From: Patellaria atrata CBS 101060
Taxonomy: Eukaryota > Ascomycota > Dothideomycetes > Patellariales > Patellariaceae
Assembly: GCA_010093705.1 (NCBI GenBank)
Contig: MU006102.1
Coordinates: 495,947-559,946 of the forward strand
DNA: 64,000 nt
Direction of reading: 5' to 3'
Position numbers and translations under genes: made by a program. This document shows positions 10,397-20,482 of this stretch, one piece after another. The notes under the pieces are model-generated. The model was not told the DNA's origin. It saw only the letters and a list, made by a program, of their open reading frames with translations, and did no database searches. How positions within the stretch are numbered: the stretch's first letter is position 1; every line of letters starts with the position of its first letter.

Positions 10397-12805
10397 ATGT
10401 CCGCTTTAAGCGCGCGATGAGCAAGCCATTGATGCCTCGTTTTTCACCCTCAACAGGTGTTCAGCTAGCTTTGGGACATGTGTTCTTCATCGCCAGGGTC
10501 ATCTTCCACGAGCAGCATGCTGAATGGTAGATATACACTCCGTCATATTAACTTCTACATTACATGTGCTTTGCATATCGCCTCACGAGTTTTATCCCTT
10601 AACAACAACCAATAATTTTGAAGACAGATGCACCATTACTTTGCGGTACAAAACCGATAATCAACCTAAACAATCAGTGGATTCCCTTCACTTTACACCT
10701 GTAGTAGCACTGAACCTGCGACTATTATCGTTGCTAATTGTACCATTAAGAGCATACGGCAGCAGAGTAACCTATCTACTACCGGGAGATGGATCTCCAA
10801 TTGCTTGCACGTTTTCAGCCCGAAGGCGCCCTGTTTTATGACCGAGTCATGTCCAGGATCGCAGCTCACAGGGTCAGGTACTCCTGTCTCGAATCTCACA
10901 ATCTGATTTTGACATCCTTGTTCCATTTCCGTAACATTATCCTCGATCAACGAAAGATCCGCAAAACCTTACCTTTAAAGTATGTCGACCTCAACAGGAC
11001 CTTGCTACATATCCTTCGAGCAAACAATCCACCTCCCTTACGGCCCCCATGCAGTTGCACCGGCTTTCATTTTCTCTTCTTCTACTCTGTAGCTAGAGTC
11101 CTCAATGCTGCTCCTGCGCTCGAATTACCCAACTCCTTTTACCTCAGTCCGCCAGTGTGCAATATAGCTTGTCCTTTCTACATAGACAACCGTGTCATGG
11201 CTATCAAAAAGCGGTTTCCCGTTACTTACGATCGAGCAGTGTCATCAGATTTAGGACATCACCGTATCAACTTCCGGATCTTTGCGTCCTTTGTTTCGGG
11301 TACCAGTCTATTTGTCGTTGTCGTTAATTAGCTACTTACCAATTTGTGCAGACATCAGGTCATACGCAAAGCTATCACATTCAAGATACCAGTCGTCCAC
11401 TTCCAATGGCTTGAAAGAAACCGGATTCCAGAGCTATCACATAGACGGTTGGTACTGGACCATCGTGCGCTATCTCCCGTGGCAACCTTGCGTTACACGG
11501 CATTGACAACATCTGTTCACCATGCATCCATATGTTTCTTCAACCCAAGACCTGGCTGCAGCTGTTCTTCACCGACAGTCCTTACGTGAACGAGCCAGCT
11601 ATCGTAACACTTTGAGCTCATCCCTGCCGCAACCACCCTTGCTACGATCATTATTAACTGCCGCACCCGCTGCATACCCTTTTCTCTAATGGACACAGTG
11701 ATCTGAATCTCACTCTAAAACCTTTGCTGTGATCCTGCCTTAACCGCTCTGTCTATTACGCAAGCGTTAACTGCAGATTTATAGATTTATGCAACAACGC
11801 ATTATTTCCCCCGCGTGACGTTAATTCCGGAGCCATCCCACATGCTTCCCGAATCCGTGTTGCATCCGGACCATACCGAGACTGCAGATATGTCGCGGTG
11901 ATGTCCATTTGTGAGGGCTTCATTGGCAATGCCGTACCTTGTCGCACAGCGATGGCATTGCTAGATGCTGTCTGCGCCAACCGGATACTGACAAACGCTT
12001 CCGTCTGCGGAGCTAAGCATGGAGATCAAAGCGAAGGGATCGGCAAAGATATAAAGAGATGGGTGGGAGGACGAGATCGGCTACGATTAGATGTGACGAG
12101 ATGTGATTGAGATGGGATAACCGGGATACGTTCTTGACCGCTTTGTCACTGTATATGCTCTGGGTCATTCTACGCTTTGCTGTACATACGATGACATGGT
12201 GACAAGGCTGGCTTCCTTTGCAGTTGCTTGACGCCGTACACTTCCTCGAGAGTGCGTATTGTTAGGCATACAGTAACCGCAGAGAAGCCCAACAACGCAA
12301 TGGATGGGGAGGATATGACATGGCACTTTACGCGGAGTACGATTCTAAGGTCAGCTTGTTCTGTACAGTCCTATCGAAATTATGCCGGAGCGCAAAGTAT
12401 TTTTTTACCGTCATCCCAATCCTCTCCGTGTACTCGTTAGAGTAGAGATATCCTATCGCTTCTCCTTGGCCACTGTACATCTCCTGTACAGAAAAGAACA
12501 TGCTACCGAATCTAACCCCTTACGCTTGTACTGGTCCCTAAAACTGAGCGAGAAACTTTCACGTGGAAGACTACAGTAGGTAAGCGTATAACCTTTCTAA
12601 TATCGATGGGCAGTTAGTGTATTACGATCTAAATACTAGATCATGATTCTATTGCCGCATACGATAATTCATACGTACAGTACAGATGCAGCAACCTAAA
12701 CCCACATAGGGGCTATTCTACTAGGTCCTTATACTTTGCTAACTGTTTATGCTGGACTTTTCTTTCTTACCCCTTTTCGTATTTTAAGAGACTTGCCGAT
12801 AGCTA

Positions 12806-12978
12806 GTTCCTCTTTTCTAACCTTATTTCTACTTTTCTAATTTTCCTTCTTCCTCTTCTTATCCTTCTCTTACCCTTCTTCTTTTTCCTCACTTCCTTCT
12901 TTTTCTTTGCCTTCTACTTTCCTCTTTCCTCTCTCCTTACCCTCCCTTTCTTCTTCTTCCTCCCTTCTCCATCTCATT
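12806..12978 (+). repeat. Long pyrimidine (C/T) tract
   Basis: Roughly 170 bases in which the plus strand is almost all C and T, built of loosely repeated CTTCTTC/TTTCCT words. Such tracts are common just upstream of transcription starts in filamentous fungi, so an unseen transcript may begin nearby. It is not an exact tandem repeat. Confidence 0.6.
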
Positions 12979-15145
12979 TCCAGGAATTTGGTCAGTATGA
13001 AGTGATAACTTTTCCTAGCAAAAGACAAGATACACCTTGGGTTCCACCAGTGTAATATTTCTTTGTCTATGGTATGGTCACTATGCTATACACACTGGAT
13101 AATTAGGAAATTTTACTTCCAGTGGTAGATTGTTTCGGTATATAGCTATTCTGAGGGTATTTTTAACCACTGCTCAGATCCTAGGAGAGATCCATTATAC
13201 GCGTCTCGTATTCTATCAATCACTTACTTCTTCGTTTTCTATTTTATTTTTGACCATATTGTACTTACAACCACAACATCTCGGTTATTCAGTCCAGCAT
13301 TAATACTCAAGCGAAACTCTAGCAGTGGATAAAGATACACCCACGTGGGTATGTGTATAAGTGTATGGGAGTTAAAGAAGTGGGTGGATTGAGGGCGAGG
13401 GAGGGCACTCTGATCGTGTTTTGGTCTTACAAGGTACTCTGGTGTATTCGTGCAAAGGTAAAGTGTTCTAATACGTTATGGTATTGGGTGACGAAATAGG
13501 AAGGTCGCTTATGTAGCGTAGTTCTAAGCTCTTTCGGGATACACGAGGTAGATTTCGATAGAAACCAACTTTCATAAACTGTTGCCTACGCCATCAGACC
13601 AAAAATGAGAGATCAAGTGTTCGATTTATGGTAGAGAATACTTATCAAGTGTACTTTAGATATCTTACTATATCCATTCAACCGGTAACAAGGGAGGTCG
13701 TTTACGAAAAGGACTTAGCTCAGTGCACTAATGAGCTCCGAGAGATCACGTCCCATCCCCAAAACCTTACACCAACGATCACGAGGAACCAAAGATTCAA
13801 TTAAAAATCCTCCTACCTATCTCCATTCTCGAAGAAGCAAAAGGATAAGATGGCAGCTTTAGCCGTCAAGGCGCCACACTGTCTGGCATGTGAGCCGAGG
13901 AGAGCCAGGGGTTGGATAGTACTGTAAGGGTCTGGAGCTAGAACGAAATATCTACGTCGATTGCGCACCATGGTGGACTACCCTCCTCTTTCTTTCTTTT
14001 CCAATTCCTCTTCAATTCCTTCCATTCTGCTGGAGACCTTGAGGTCGGACGTTCGTTATTTTCCAATTCCATTCTGAGTTGCGAGGAAGAATTCTTCTTA
14101 TCCGCGCAATAATCAGAAATAGTTGAGTCGTTTGGAACCCCGCTAGTGTTGGTTATCTGGAAGTGGAGAGCGAAGATCACAGAGTCATAGTAAGTAAGCT
14201 TTTTTTCGCCTCTACAACCTGTTGATCTCTTTCCTATTAGCGTAATTCTAGAGCAGAATGATCTACCTCTCGGGCCTGCCCGGACTGGAAAATTTGCTGA
14301 AAAGATCTAGATCTCAGACCGTTGAATCCTAATGATCGACAGGGCGGAAATCTGATAATAAGGGTGCTCACTCAACCGGCTTTTCGTATTTTCGCGACTT
14401 GGAACTTTCAGCACCCTTTCGTTCGGACGTCTGCACGGTCTTCTTGAATGATATTGTCTCCCTCCTCGTCAGTGGTAAAAGTTGTACTCGGAGCGGCTAA
14501 TTGGACGGCTTTTTGAACTGCAATCTCTGAAGAAAACACGCTCTTATATCGGATTGGTAGTCATTTTCCTTTGATCCGGAATAGATCCTATAGGATGAAA
14601 GATTAATCTCGACGTGGAAGAATTTCATCGCAAGATATAGTCTATCAGCAGTTCTTGTTTGAGACATCCAGAGGCTTTCCTGTTGAAAAATCACCACCCG
14701 GAACTCGTATACTGAGCTTTAGAGTTGCTCTTCCCTACTTTTATCCACGGACCTTACTAGAAGATCGACCACGGTAGCCAGTTTCGCAGTAAATGTTAAG
14801 GGACTTTTATCCTTCCTGTCCACTGATTCCAAGCTCTTACATATACTCCGGAACGCTGCAATCAGAATTATACTCGGTTCTCTCGTTACCTCTTATCTTT
14901 AAATCTGAGGCATATTGAATAGATTTTCCAACTGGAACGTAACAGATAGTAATGAGTCTTTATCTAGACATAATCCACCGTTTCCTAATGTACAAGGCGA
15001 CAAGTAAACTAAAGCTTGATCTGGCTTCATTTCGTTAGGTTGGAGAATACTGGGTCTTTCTAGTAGTCCAAAGTAGTTGCATTTCCACATTCTAGTATTT
15101 AGGACATCTATTCGTACATAACAAGTAGTGTACTTCTTGGCCAGG

Positions 15146-16609
15146 ATGCTCCAAGACGTTGCTCCAGCGGTTGACGTCCGGAACGGAACAGTCGATTTCA
15201 TCCCCCAGGCGAACTCTGAAAGATGGGCTGGCGCCAAACTCAAGGAGCTGGAGTTGGAAACAATACTCCACTCCCTCGAAGAGAGACGTGAGCATCTAGA
15301 GGAGCAGATACAAAAATATATAGCAAAGAAGAGGATGCAGTTCAAAGAGTACGAGGACCATATTTGGGCTAGGAAGGTTGAAGGGCAAAAGAAGGAGGAT
15401 ATGCACAAAAGTCACGCATCTCAGGCGCGAGAAAGGAGTAGCTTGCCCCCATCAAGCAGTGACAGCAGTCTTACGAGTCTGGAAAGCGTCAGGCGTCACC
15501 ATAAACATACGTCAAAAGAGAAGGAACGTCCTGACCTTCATCATGACTCTGATAGTCACAATACCTTGATGTCATCTACTTCCAAACCCGATTCCAAGCG
15601 TCACCCCTGGCACGTGGATAGCCGTAACCCAATCGGAGAACGAGAAATGGAGCTCGCCGGTCTCTTCATGCCCGGCTTCCTCCCGCTCCTCGACGGTAAA
15701 GATCACCACCGCCGGAGCATTTCCGATCCGGCGATATCCGTATCAGCAGATACAAAAGCGTCTTTGCCATCGGTGCCCAGTCCGACCAAACGCGCCTCAG
15801 AACCAAACATAAAAACCGCACCCGCAAAGAAATCTGCGCTGAAACATTCTCCTCAGCGTAGAACATCGCAAGACCCAAGTAGAAAAAAAAGCGTCTCTTT
15901 CGCCCTCAGCGAAGGCGATAAACCTCCATCAATCACATCATCAAAACATACAATGCCGCGTAGGATCGGCGGCCGCAGCGCTAATTTTCCACGTGGCAGC
16001 GCAGGCGACGTCATGGGCGACGAGATTTTCACAGGCACCGAAAACCCTACCACCTTCACCTCACCTTCCCCAACCACACACACCTTCCCCGAAGCCACAC
16101 CATCCGTCTCACCAGCACCCATCGACACCTTCCTGAGCGTTATCAACCGCTCGTCCAACCTCTCTTCCTCTCTCCCGGCCGACGAGCCCCTTCCGTCCCG
16201 GGATCTCGTACTCAGCCCATCCACTTCACCAATGACGACAGCATCCAAGACCGCCGCGGGACAGAAGGCGGTGAAGATCCCGAAGGATATGGGTACCGCT
16301 CCTGATCCGTGGAGCGAGGACCCGACGAGCTTCGTCGGGAGCGTCACCGGCGCCTCTGGCCCCGATCATGTCGACAGCAGCAGCTGGGGCTATCCCGAGC
16401 CGAGCACCAGCTTGGGCGAGAGTTACATGAAGAGCAACGCGAAGGAATTGGCTAAGCATACCAGTCACGGTGGTTATGTTGCGGAGGGAAGTAGCAAGAA
16501 GTCCGATGAGGAGAAAGGAGGTCAGGAGGATGAAGACGAGGGATCGGAGTCGCAAGAGATAGCTGAAGCGGACGATGAGGTCGTGGGAAAACTCGATGAG
16601 GACATGTAA
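15146..16609 (+). CDS. Large Ser/Pro-rich, mostly disordered protein
   Basis: I cannot name this protein. The simple ORF starts at a GTG (15128); the first ATG in frame is 15146 (MLQDVAPAVDVRNG), giving about 487 residues. The ATG follows CTTGGCCAG, which looks like an acceptor, so an upstream coding exon is possible. Residues about 35-90 form a charged Glu/Leu-rich stretch (LKELELETILHSLEERREHL) likely to be a coiled coil. The rest is low-complexity Ser/Pro/Thr/Lys with phosphosite-like RRSISDP and KKSVSFALSEGDKP, and near the end TSFVGSVTGASGP and SLGESYMKSN, short patches that look conserved inside disorder. The last 40 residues are strongly acidic. A regulatory or scaffold role is only a guess. 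Confidence 0.7.
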   Translation: MLQDVAPAVDVRNGTVDFIPQANSERWAGAKLKELELETILHSLEERREHLEEQIQKYIAKKRMQFKEYEDHIWARKVEGQKKEDMHKSHASQARERSSLPPSSSDSSLTSLESVRRHHKHTSKEKERPDLHHDSDSHNTLMSSTSKPDSKRHPWHVDSRNPIGEREMELAGLFMPGFLPLLDGKDHHRRSISDPAISVSADTKASLPSVPSPTKRASEPNIKTAPAKKSALKHSPQRRTSQDPSRKKSVSFALSEGDKPPSITSSKHTMPRRIGGRSANFPRGSAGDVMGDEIFTGTENPTTFTSPSPTTHTFPEATPSVSPAPIDTFLSVINRSSNLSSSLPADEPLPSRDLVLSPSTSPMTTASKTAAGQKAVKIPKDMGTAPDPWSEDPTSFVGSVTGASGPDHVDSSSWGYPEPSTSLGESYMKSNAKELAKHTSHGGYVAEGSSKKSDEEKGGQEDEDEGSESQEIAEADDEVVGKLDEDM

Positions 16610-17664
16610 TTCCCCCTTTTTGTCTTGGCGCTGAGGAGGTGTTTTGGCTGCTGATTCAGGCGTACGGGATTTGTTTGGACACGAAGCACTGGTATATCCG
16701 AGACTTGGGTTGGGCTTTTGTTTACATCCCCACTTTCATCTGGTAGCATGGAGTGGTACGTGTGCTTCATTTCCATATGGTATGGACAGGGAAATACGTA
16801 GGCGTAGACGCATGGAAAGGTGCAGATTTCATATATGGGTTCTTCGTAATGTGCCTCTGTGAATCAAATTCAATTTCAACTAAGTTAGAATCCAGGTGCG
16901 GTTACCTTCCCTTTATCCCACACATCTCTCCACCCTGAACGATGAGAGAAATGAAGGGATGAGAGAGATGATGAAAGTGATCATTATGAAGCTGATGATG
17001 GAGACAAAAGGGGAGAAGGAATGGAAGAGAGCAATCAAATCATTAACAAGTCGGTTACATTATCCCCAGAAACGTTTGTTTTATCCCTATCACGCGGTAA
17101 GCACATCAATCTGCTCGAAATATTCGAAATTCATTGCTTCTGGATGAAACTGAGAATTTATTTCTCAATAGTGGAGGTGCACGTGGGGCTGTATAGCGTG
17201 TATCTAACCAGATTTCATGTTTCTAAAGCTTGGTGTCAACTTTGTAGGGAAAGGATTTAGAATCAAGCAGGGCTGCCTCTTCTTGAGATTCTTCCTTTCA
17301 ATGCTTCGTAGCTTGAGTTGAATTTACGGGACTTCAGATCATCCCGATAGGATTCAATAAAAGAAAAAACGTGCCTATGGTTGCCAAGTTATTTAGTGAT
17401 CATATTACTTGGCTAGCCTAGTCTGAACAGTTAGTTATGTAGCCAGAACATGTTCGAAGTGGTGGCTGAGATTGATGAGGTTAAGGCTGAATATCACACA
17501 GACAACTGGAACCAACTCCGCCATGACGGTGAATTCTTTGTAGAGAATTGTAAATCTTCTGGTCTAAATATGTGAAATTAAGGAGTTTGATATATCACTA
17601 CCGCTGTACTCTTAGACGCACCACCAAGTACACCTAGGATATCAATTTTAAGGAATCTTCAAGA
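16610..17664. other. Intergenic, no gene seen
   Basis: About 1 kb downstream of the disordered-protein gene. Short ORFs only. A stretch near 16935-17035 is purine-rich (GA-repeats such as GATGATGAAAG and GGAGAAGGAATGG). Nothing is recognised. Confidence 0.5.
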
Positions 17665-18622
17665 ATGAAGCCGCTGTTGGCTCCCATTGCCCTGGCTTTT
17701 GGACTCAGATATGTATCCTTATCGTTGCTCTAGCCGGTAAGAGCGGAGACTGCAGAGTTACTGGTCGGCTTGATATTTTGAGTTTTCGCAATCGTAAGTA
17801 ACCATCTGCATGTACTCGAATATTGAAAACAAATTAGGATAAAGGCCAACACGTCGAAAGTCAGAGTCCAAATCAGTGGAGATAGTTTCAAAGGTCTCCC
17901 TAATATGTATGACTACTCCAAGCTCAAAGATGTCTTTTTCGCTATATCTTTATAATTACTGCAGTGGAAAGACTCGTGATGGAGTGTTGCATGACGACTT
18001 TTACTCCAAGCCTGGCCATCCCTTGTTTGACTTTCTATCCTTCCGGAAGAGTTGGGTTGTGAGCGTCAACAAAGGGAACGTACATTTCTCTTGATTTGAT
18101 AATGGGCCGAAGATGATGTACGTTTCATATTTTATCGCTATCAGCGTGAAACTTGTAGAGTTTTCTACAACCGTCTTCCTAAAATTTTGCAGTATGCCGA
18201 AATTAGTAGTGGTTTCAGGCTCTTTGGTAAGTAATAAGACATTTAACATGGTCGAAGCATTAAAACATAGAGAAACAGAAAGGAGAATTGCACTAACGTG
18301 TTCATTCAGCTCTCAGCTGTCAGTATCATAGGGACATCCATTGTAGCTCAAGTCACGTATGGTACTCTAACACGACCAGCAGATGACGAGGATATTTTCA
18401 TTACAGCAAAGAGTGGTAAATTTACTTACCCTCTACTGGTCTGCTTCTCTCTCCTCAGTCCTTGCCACGATTATTCTACTTCTAGATACGTCGTCAATCG
18501 ATGACCGAGAGCAAAAGTGCCAAATCCCACTATCGCAGAGAAGACTTCCTATATGTATCAAAGCTTGGAAAGAAGCGACGCCGAGGAGATTCAGAACCGG
18601 GACGGCAATCCATTTGATCTAG
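17665..18622 (+). pseudogene. SUR7/PalI-like membrane protein gene, apparently broken
   Basis: Pieces of a four-helix SUR7/PalI-type membrane protein follow in the right order. An ATG at 17665 opens a signal-like MKPLLAPIALAFGL. A second frame gives VALAGKSGDC and RLDILSF, like the family's first extracellular segment, and then comes LYNYCSGKTRDG, like the conserved 'LWNYC' motif. Next are a hydrophobic MYVSYFIAISV and the cleanly spliced end. That end (exons 18194..18226, 18310..18415 and 18459..18622) has introns of 83 and 43 bp with GTAAGT/CTAAC and CTCAG signals, and gives helices VVVSGSLLSAVSIIGTSIVAQ and VLATIILLLD. The early pieces need frame changes after the signal region and near 17950. 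A TGA at 18092-18094 is in frame unless a possible 53-bp intron (18060-18112) removes it. Decay of a host gene is more likely than misassembly, but either is possible. Confidence 0.45.
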
Positions 18623-19023
18623 AAACACCATGGCGTTGCCCAAGACGAGCGACCATCAGCCTATGAACCATATATATAACAACCTGCCACGGACGGTTTG
18701 GAGGATTTACAGCCCTACCGGCGATAAAGCGGATCGGATAGCCTTGGACCGTTGTCAGCGACACACTCAAGGGAAACTTCTCCTCGCCGAGCTTCGTGGC
18801 CAATTGAGACATAAAGGTGTCCATTAAGGAAGAAATGTGATACTATCAAGCTGGCTTTTGTATACGGTAATTCAAACGTCACTTTTTAGGAGATAGACTT
18901 GTAGCCAGTGTAATAAGTGCTTCCGTAGGCTTAAACATTTGGAGCCGAATAGTGCACTCCTTGGAGATATCCATCATTAGGGCACCTCCAAGCGGTAGCT
19001 ATATTTGTAGTACAATCATAATA
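18623..19023. other. Intergenic with possible SUR7-like tail remnant
   Basis: About 400 bp. Just after the pseudogene, an out-of-frame stretch near 18650-18685 reads DERPSAYEPYI before a stop, similar to the Tyr/Pro-containing tails of SUR7-like proteins, so the decayed gene may extend to about 18690. The rest shows nothing. Confidence 0.3.
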
Positions 19024-19953
19024 TCACAAACGTCCTTCGTTCCGCAACGCATTATACAATGCTAACGCTGAGAGCGCTTTTGCATCTCGACCACCCTCCT
19101 TCCAAAGATTTTTTAGGGGTACAAGCTTCAAGGTGATTTTTTCCTTTTCGTCCCTCAATCCGGTCAGCTTGCCTTGGAATTCCTGCATCTGATCTCTTGG
19201 AAGCCTCTTTTCATGTAGGAATAAAGGAATATATTCGTCTGAGCCGCCGCAGCTCGGAAAGACAGCTTCCTGCAAATGTTCCCCCGCTGGTTGAATCCCT
19301 GAGAGTGACAATTTGGTCAGATCAATTAGTTCGTGTTCTTCGACTTTTAGCCCAGTTTCCTCTTCAATCTCCTTCGCGGCACCTCCGGCAAAAGTACCAG
19401 AGTCATCCAGCATGCCAGCTGGGAGCTCTGCCATAGAAAGTGATCCGGCTGCAATTCGGGGTTGAAGAGTCAGTATCACGTACTTCTCATCGTCTGATTC
19501 CGCCGGGACATCGTCCGGTTGTAAGATTAGCAGCATCCCGACACTGCCGCCTCGGAGAAAGACAGCTCCTGGAAGCTGTTCGCCATCATCATTAGATACC
19601 TTTGCTCTCAACTTGATGAAGCCAATTCTTTGATCACCGAAGAAGTCGACCGCTTGTATATCAATCTGACGCAACTTGTAAGGAGCGACATGGAATGGAT
19701 GATCCTGGGATTCCTGGGACTTTAGAGATTGCGATAGGGTCTTTATCCACTCCTTGAACGGGTGAAATGCGAGAAGCTGATCCTTGGAAAGATCAGGTGT
19801 CAGATTTACTGGACAAGGGGGTGATGTGTTCGGTAATTGAAAAGTAGACATTGCTCTGTAGTGGGCGGATAATGGTGTAGTATTTCGGTATAGAACTAGT
19901 TGTGAAGCTACAGCGTCTGCTCTTCGAATTATAGCAGCGCCTCCGCGAAACAT
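19024..19953 (-). CDS. Nudix hydrolase, NUDT14/NUDX14-like
   Basis: A Nudix-fold pyrophosphatase, closest by pattern to the nucleoside-diphosphate-sugar (ADP-ribose/ADP-glucose/UDP-glucose) group. The start used is the ATG at 19953 (about 309 residues); the longer frame begins at a TTG. The Nudix box is AELPAGMLDD followed by GGAAKEIEEETGL, where Lys replaces the usual Arg and the first Glu is missing from its normal place, a variant seen in this subgroup. The catalytic EIEEE metal-binding Glu residues are intact. The N-terminus MFRGGAAIIRRADAV is basic and amphipathic and could target mitochondria; starting at the internal MSTFQLPN would give a cytosolic form. It is a single exon, and no neighbour suggests the substrate. 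Confidence 0.85.
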   Translation of the reverse strand: MFRGGAAIIRRADAVASQLVLYRNTTPLSAHYRAMSTFQLPNTSPPCPVNLTPDLSKDQLLAFHPFKEWIKTLSQSLKSQESQDHPFHVAPYKLRQIDIQAVDFFGDQRIGFIKLRAKVSNDDGEQLPGAVFLRGGSVGMLLILQPDDVPAESDDEKYVILTLQPRIAAGSLSMAELPAGMLDDSGTFAGGAAKEIEEETGLKVEEHELIDLTKLSLSGIQPAGEHLQEAVFPSCGGSDEYIPLFLHEKRLPRDQMQEFQGKLTGLRDEKEKITLKLVPLKNLWKEGGRDAKALSALALYNALRNEGRL

Positions 19954-20482
19954 ATAATGCAAAAGCGACTATATCTTCTTTCCTCGGATATCTCAGATCT
20001 CTACTCGGATCCGAGTTTGCGTCATAGACGATAGCTTTACAGAAAGTGGAGTAATCTTACCAGACCGTTTCTTCCCTACACAAGTTGGAGCCGTTGGATG
20101 GAGGTTGTAGGGAGAAAATAGAACTAATGGATGTCTGTGGCCAGTGTCTATCCGCGGAAAGAAGTTTGATATGTGAAAAATCTTGAGAGATCAGGATCCA
20201 AGAAACAACCAAAGGGAGGTTGGAGAAGAGCTTGCTGCAAGTCATACTGCACCCCTTGCACGGTAAGCTAGCAACTATTCGGGTGTGGGACCCCACCAGA
20301 CCCTTACCTTTAAGAACACCTCTCCCCGCCTTTATTGCTTCAACACCAGACATCAGACAGTTCAACCTTCTTCATTCTCTAATCCAGCGCGACAATTGCA
20401 GAAGGCCTTTGGCCAATTGGCCTTATCCAGCTAGGAAACTCTTCAGTGATTCAGGCACACCAAACTTGTCAGATCCAGCAGT
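19954..20482. other. Divergent promoter region
   Basis: About 530 bp between the minus-strand Nudix gene and the plus-strand RING gene. A TCGGATCCGAG near-palindrome at about 20005-20016 and a GGCCAATTGGCC palindrome at 20409-20420 are visible. No coding sequence is supported. Confidence 0.5.

Larger units (their letters stand above)
9166..15145. other. Six-kilobase ORF-poor region
   Basis: Only scattered short ORFs are present, the longest being the 186-codon minus frame at 9836..10396 listed separately. I see no transposase, reverse transcriptase, tRNA or rRNA signature. A long C/T tract lies at 12806..12978. Splice-like motifs occur but do not connect frames convincingly. It may be a large regulatory region, noncoding RNA or eroded sequence. 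These cannot be separated here. Confidence 0.45.

Noticed and set aside
10789-11331. A 180-codon plus ORF in the gene-poor region
   Set aside because: No start context, domain, signal peptide or codon pattern supports it, and it overlaps other frames of similar length, as expected by chance in such a region.
14899-15408. A 169-codon minus ORF at the start of the disordered-protein gene
   Set aside because: It lies largely antisense to the coiled-coil coding exon and shows Cys/Ser/Leu composition typical of antisense frames.
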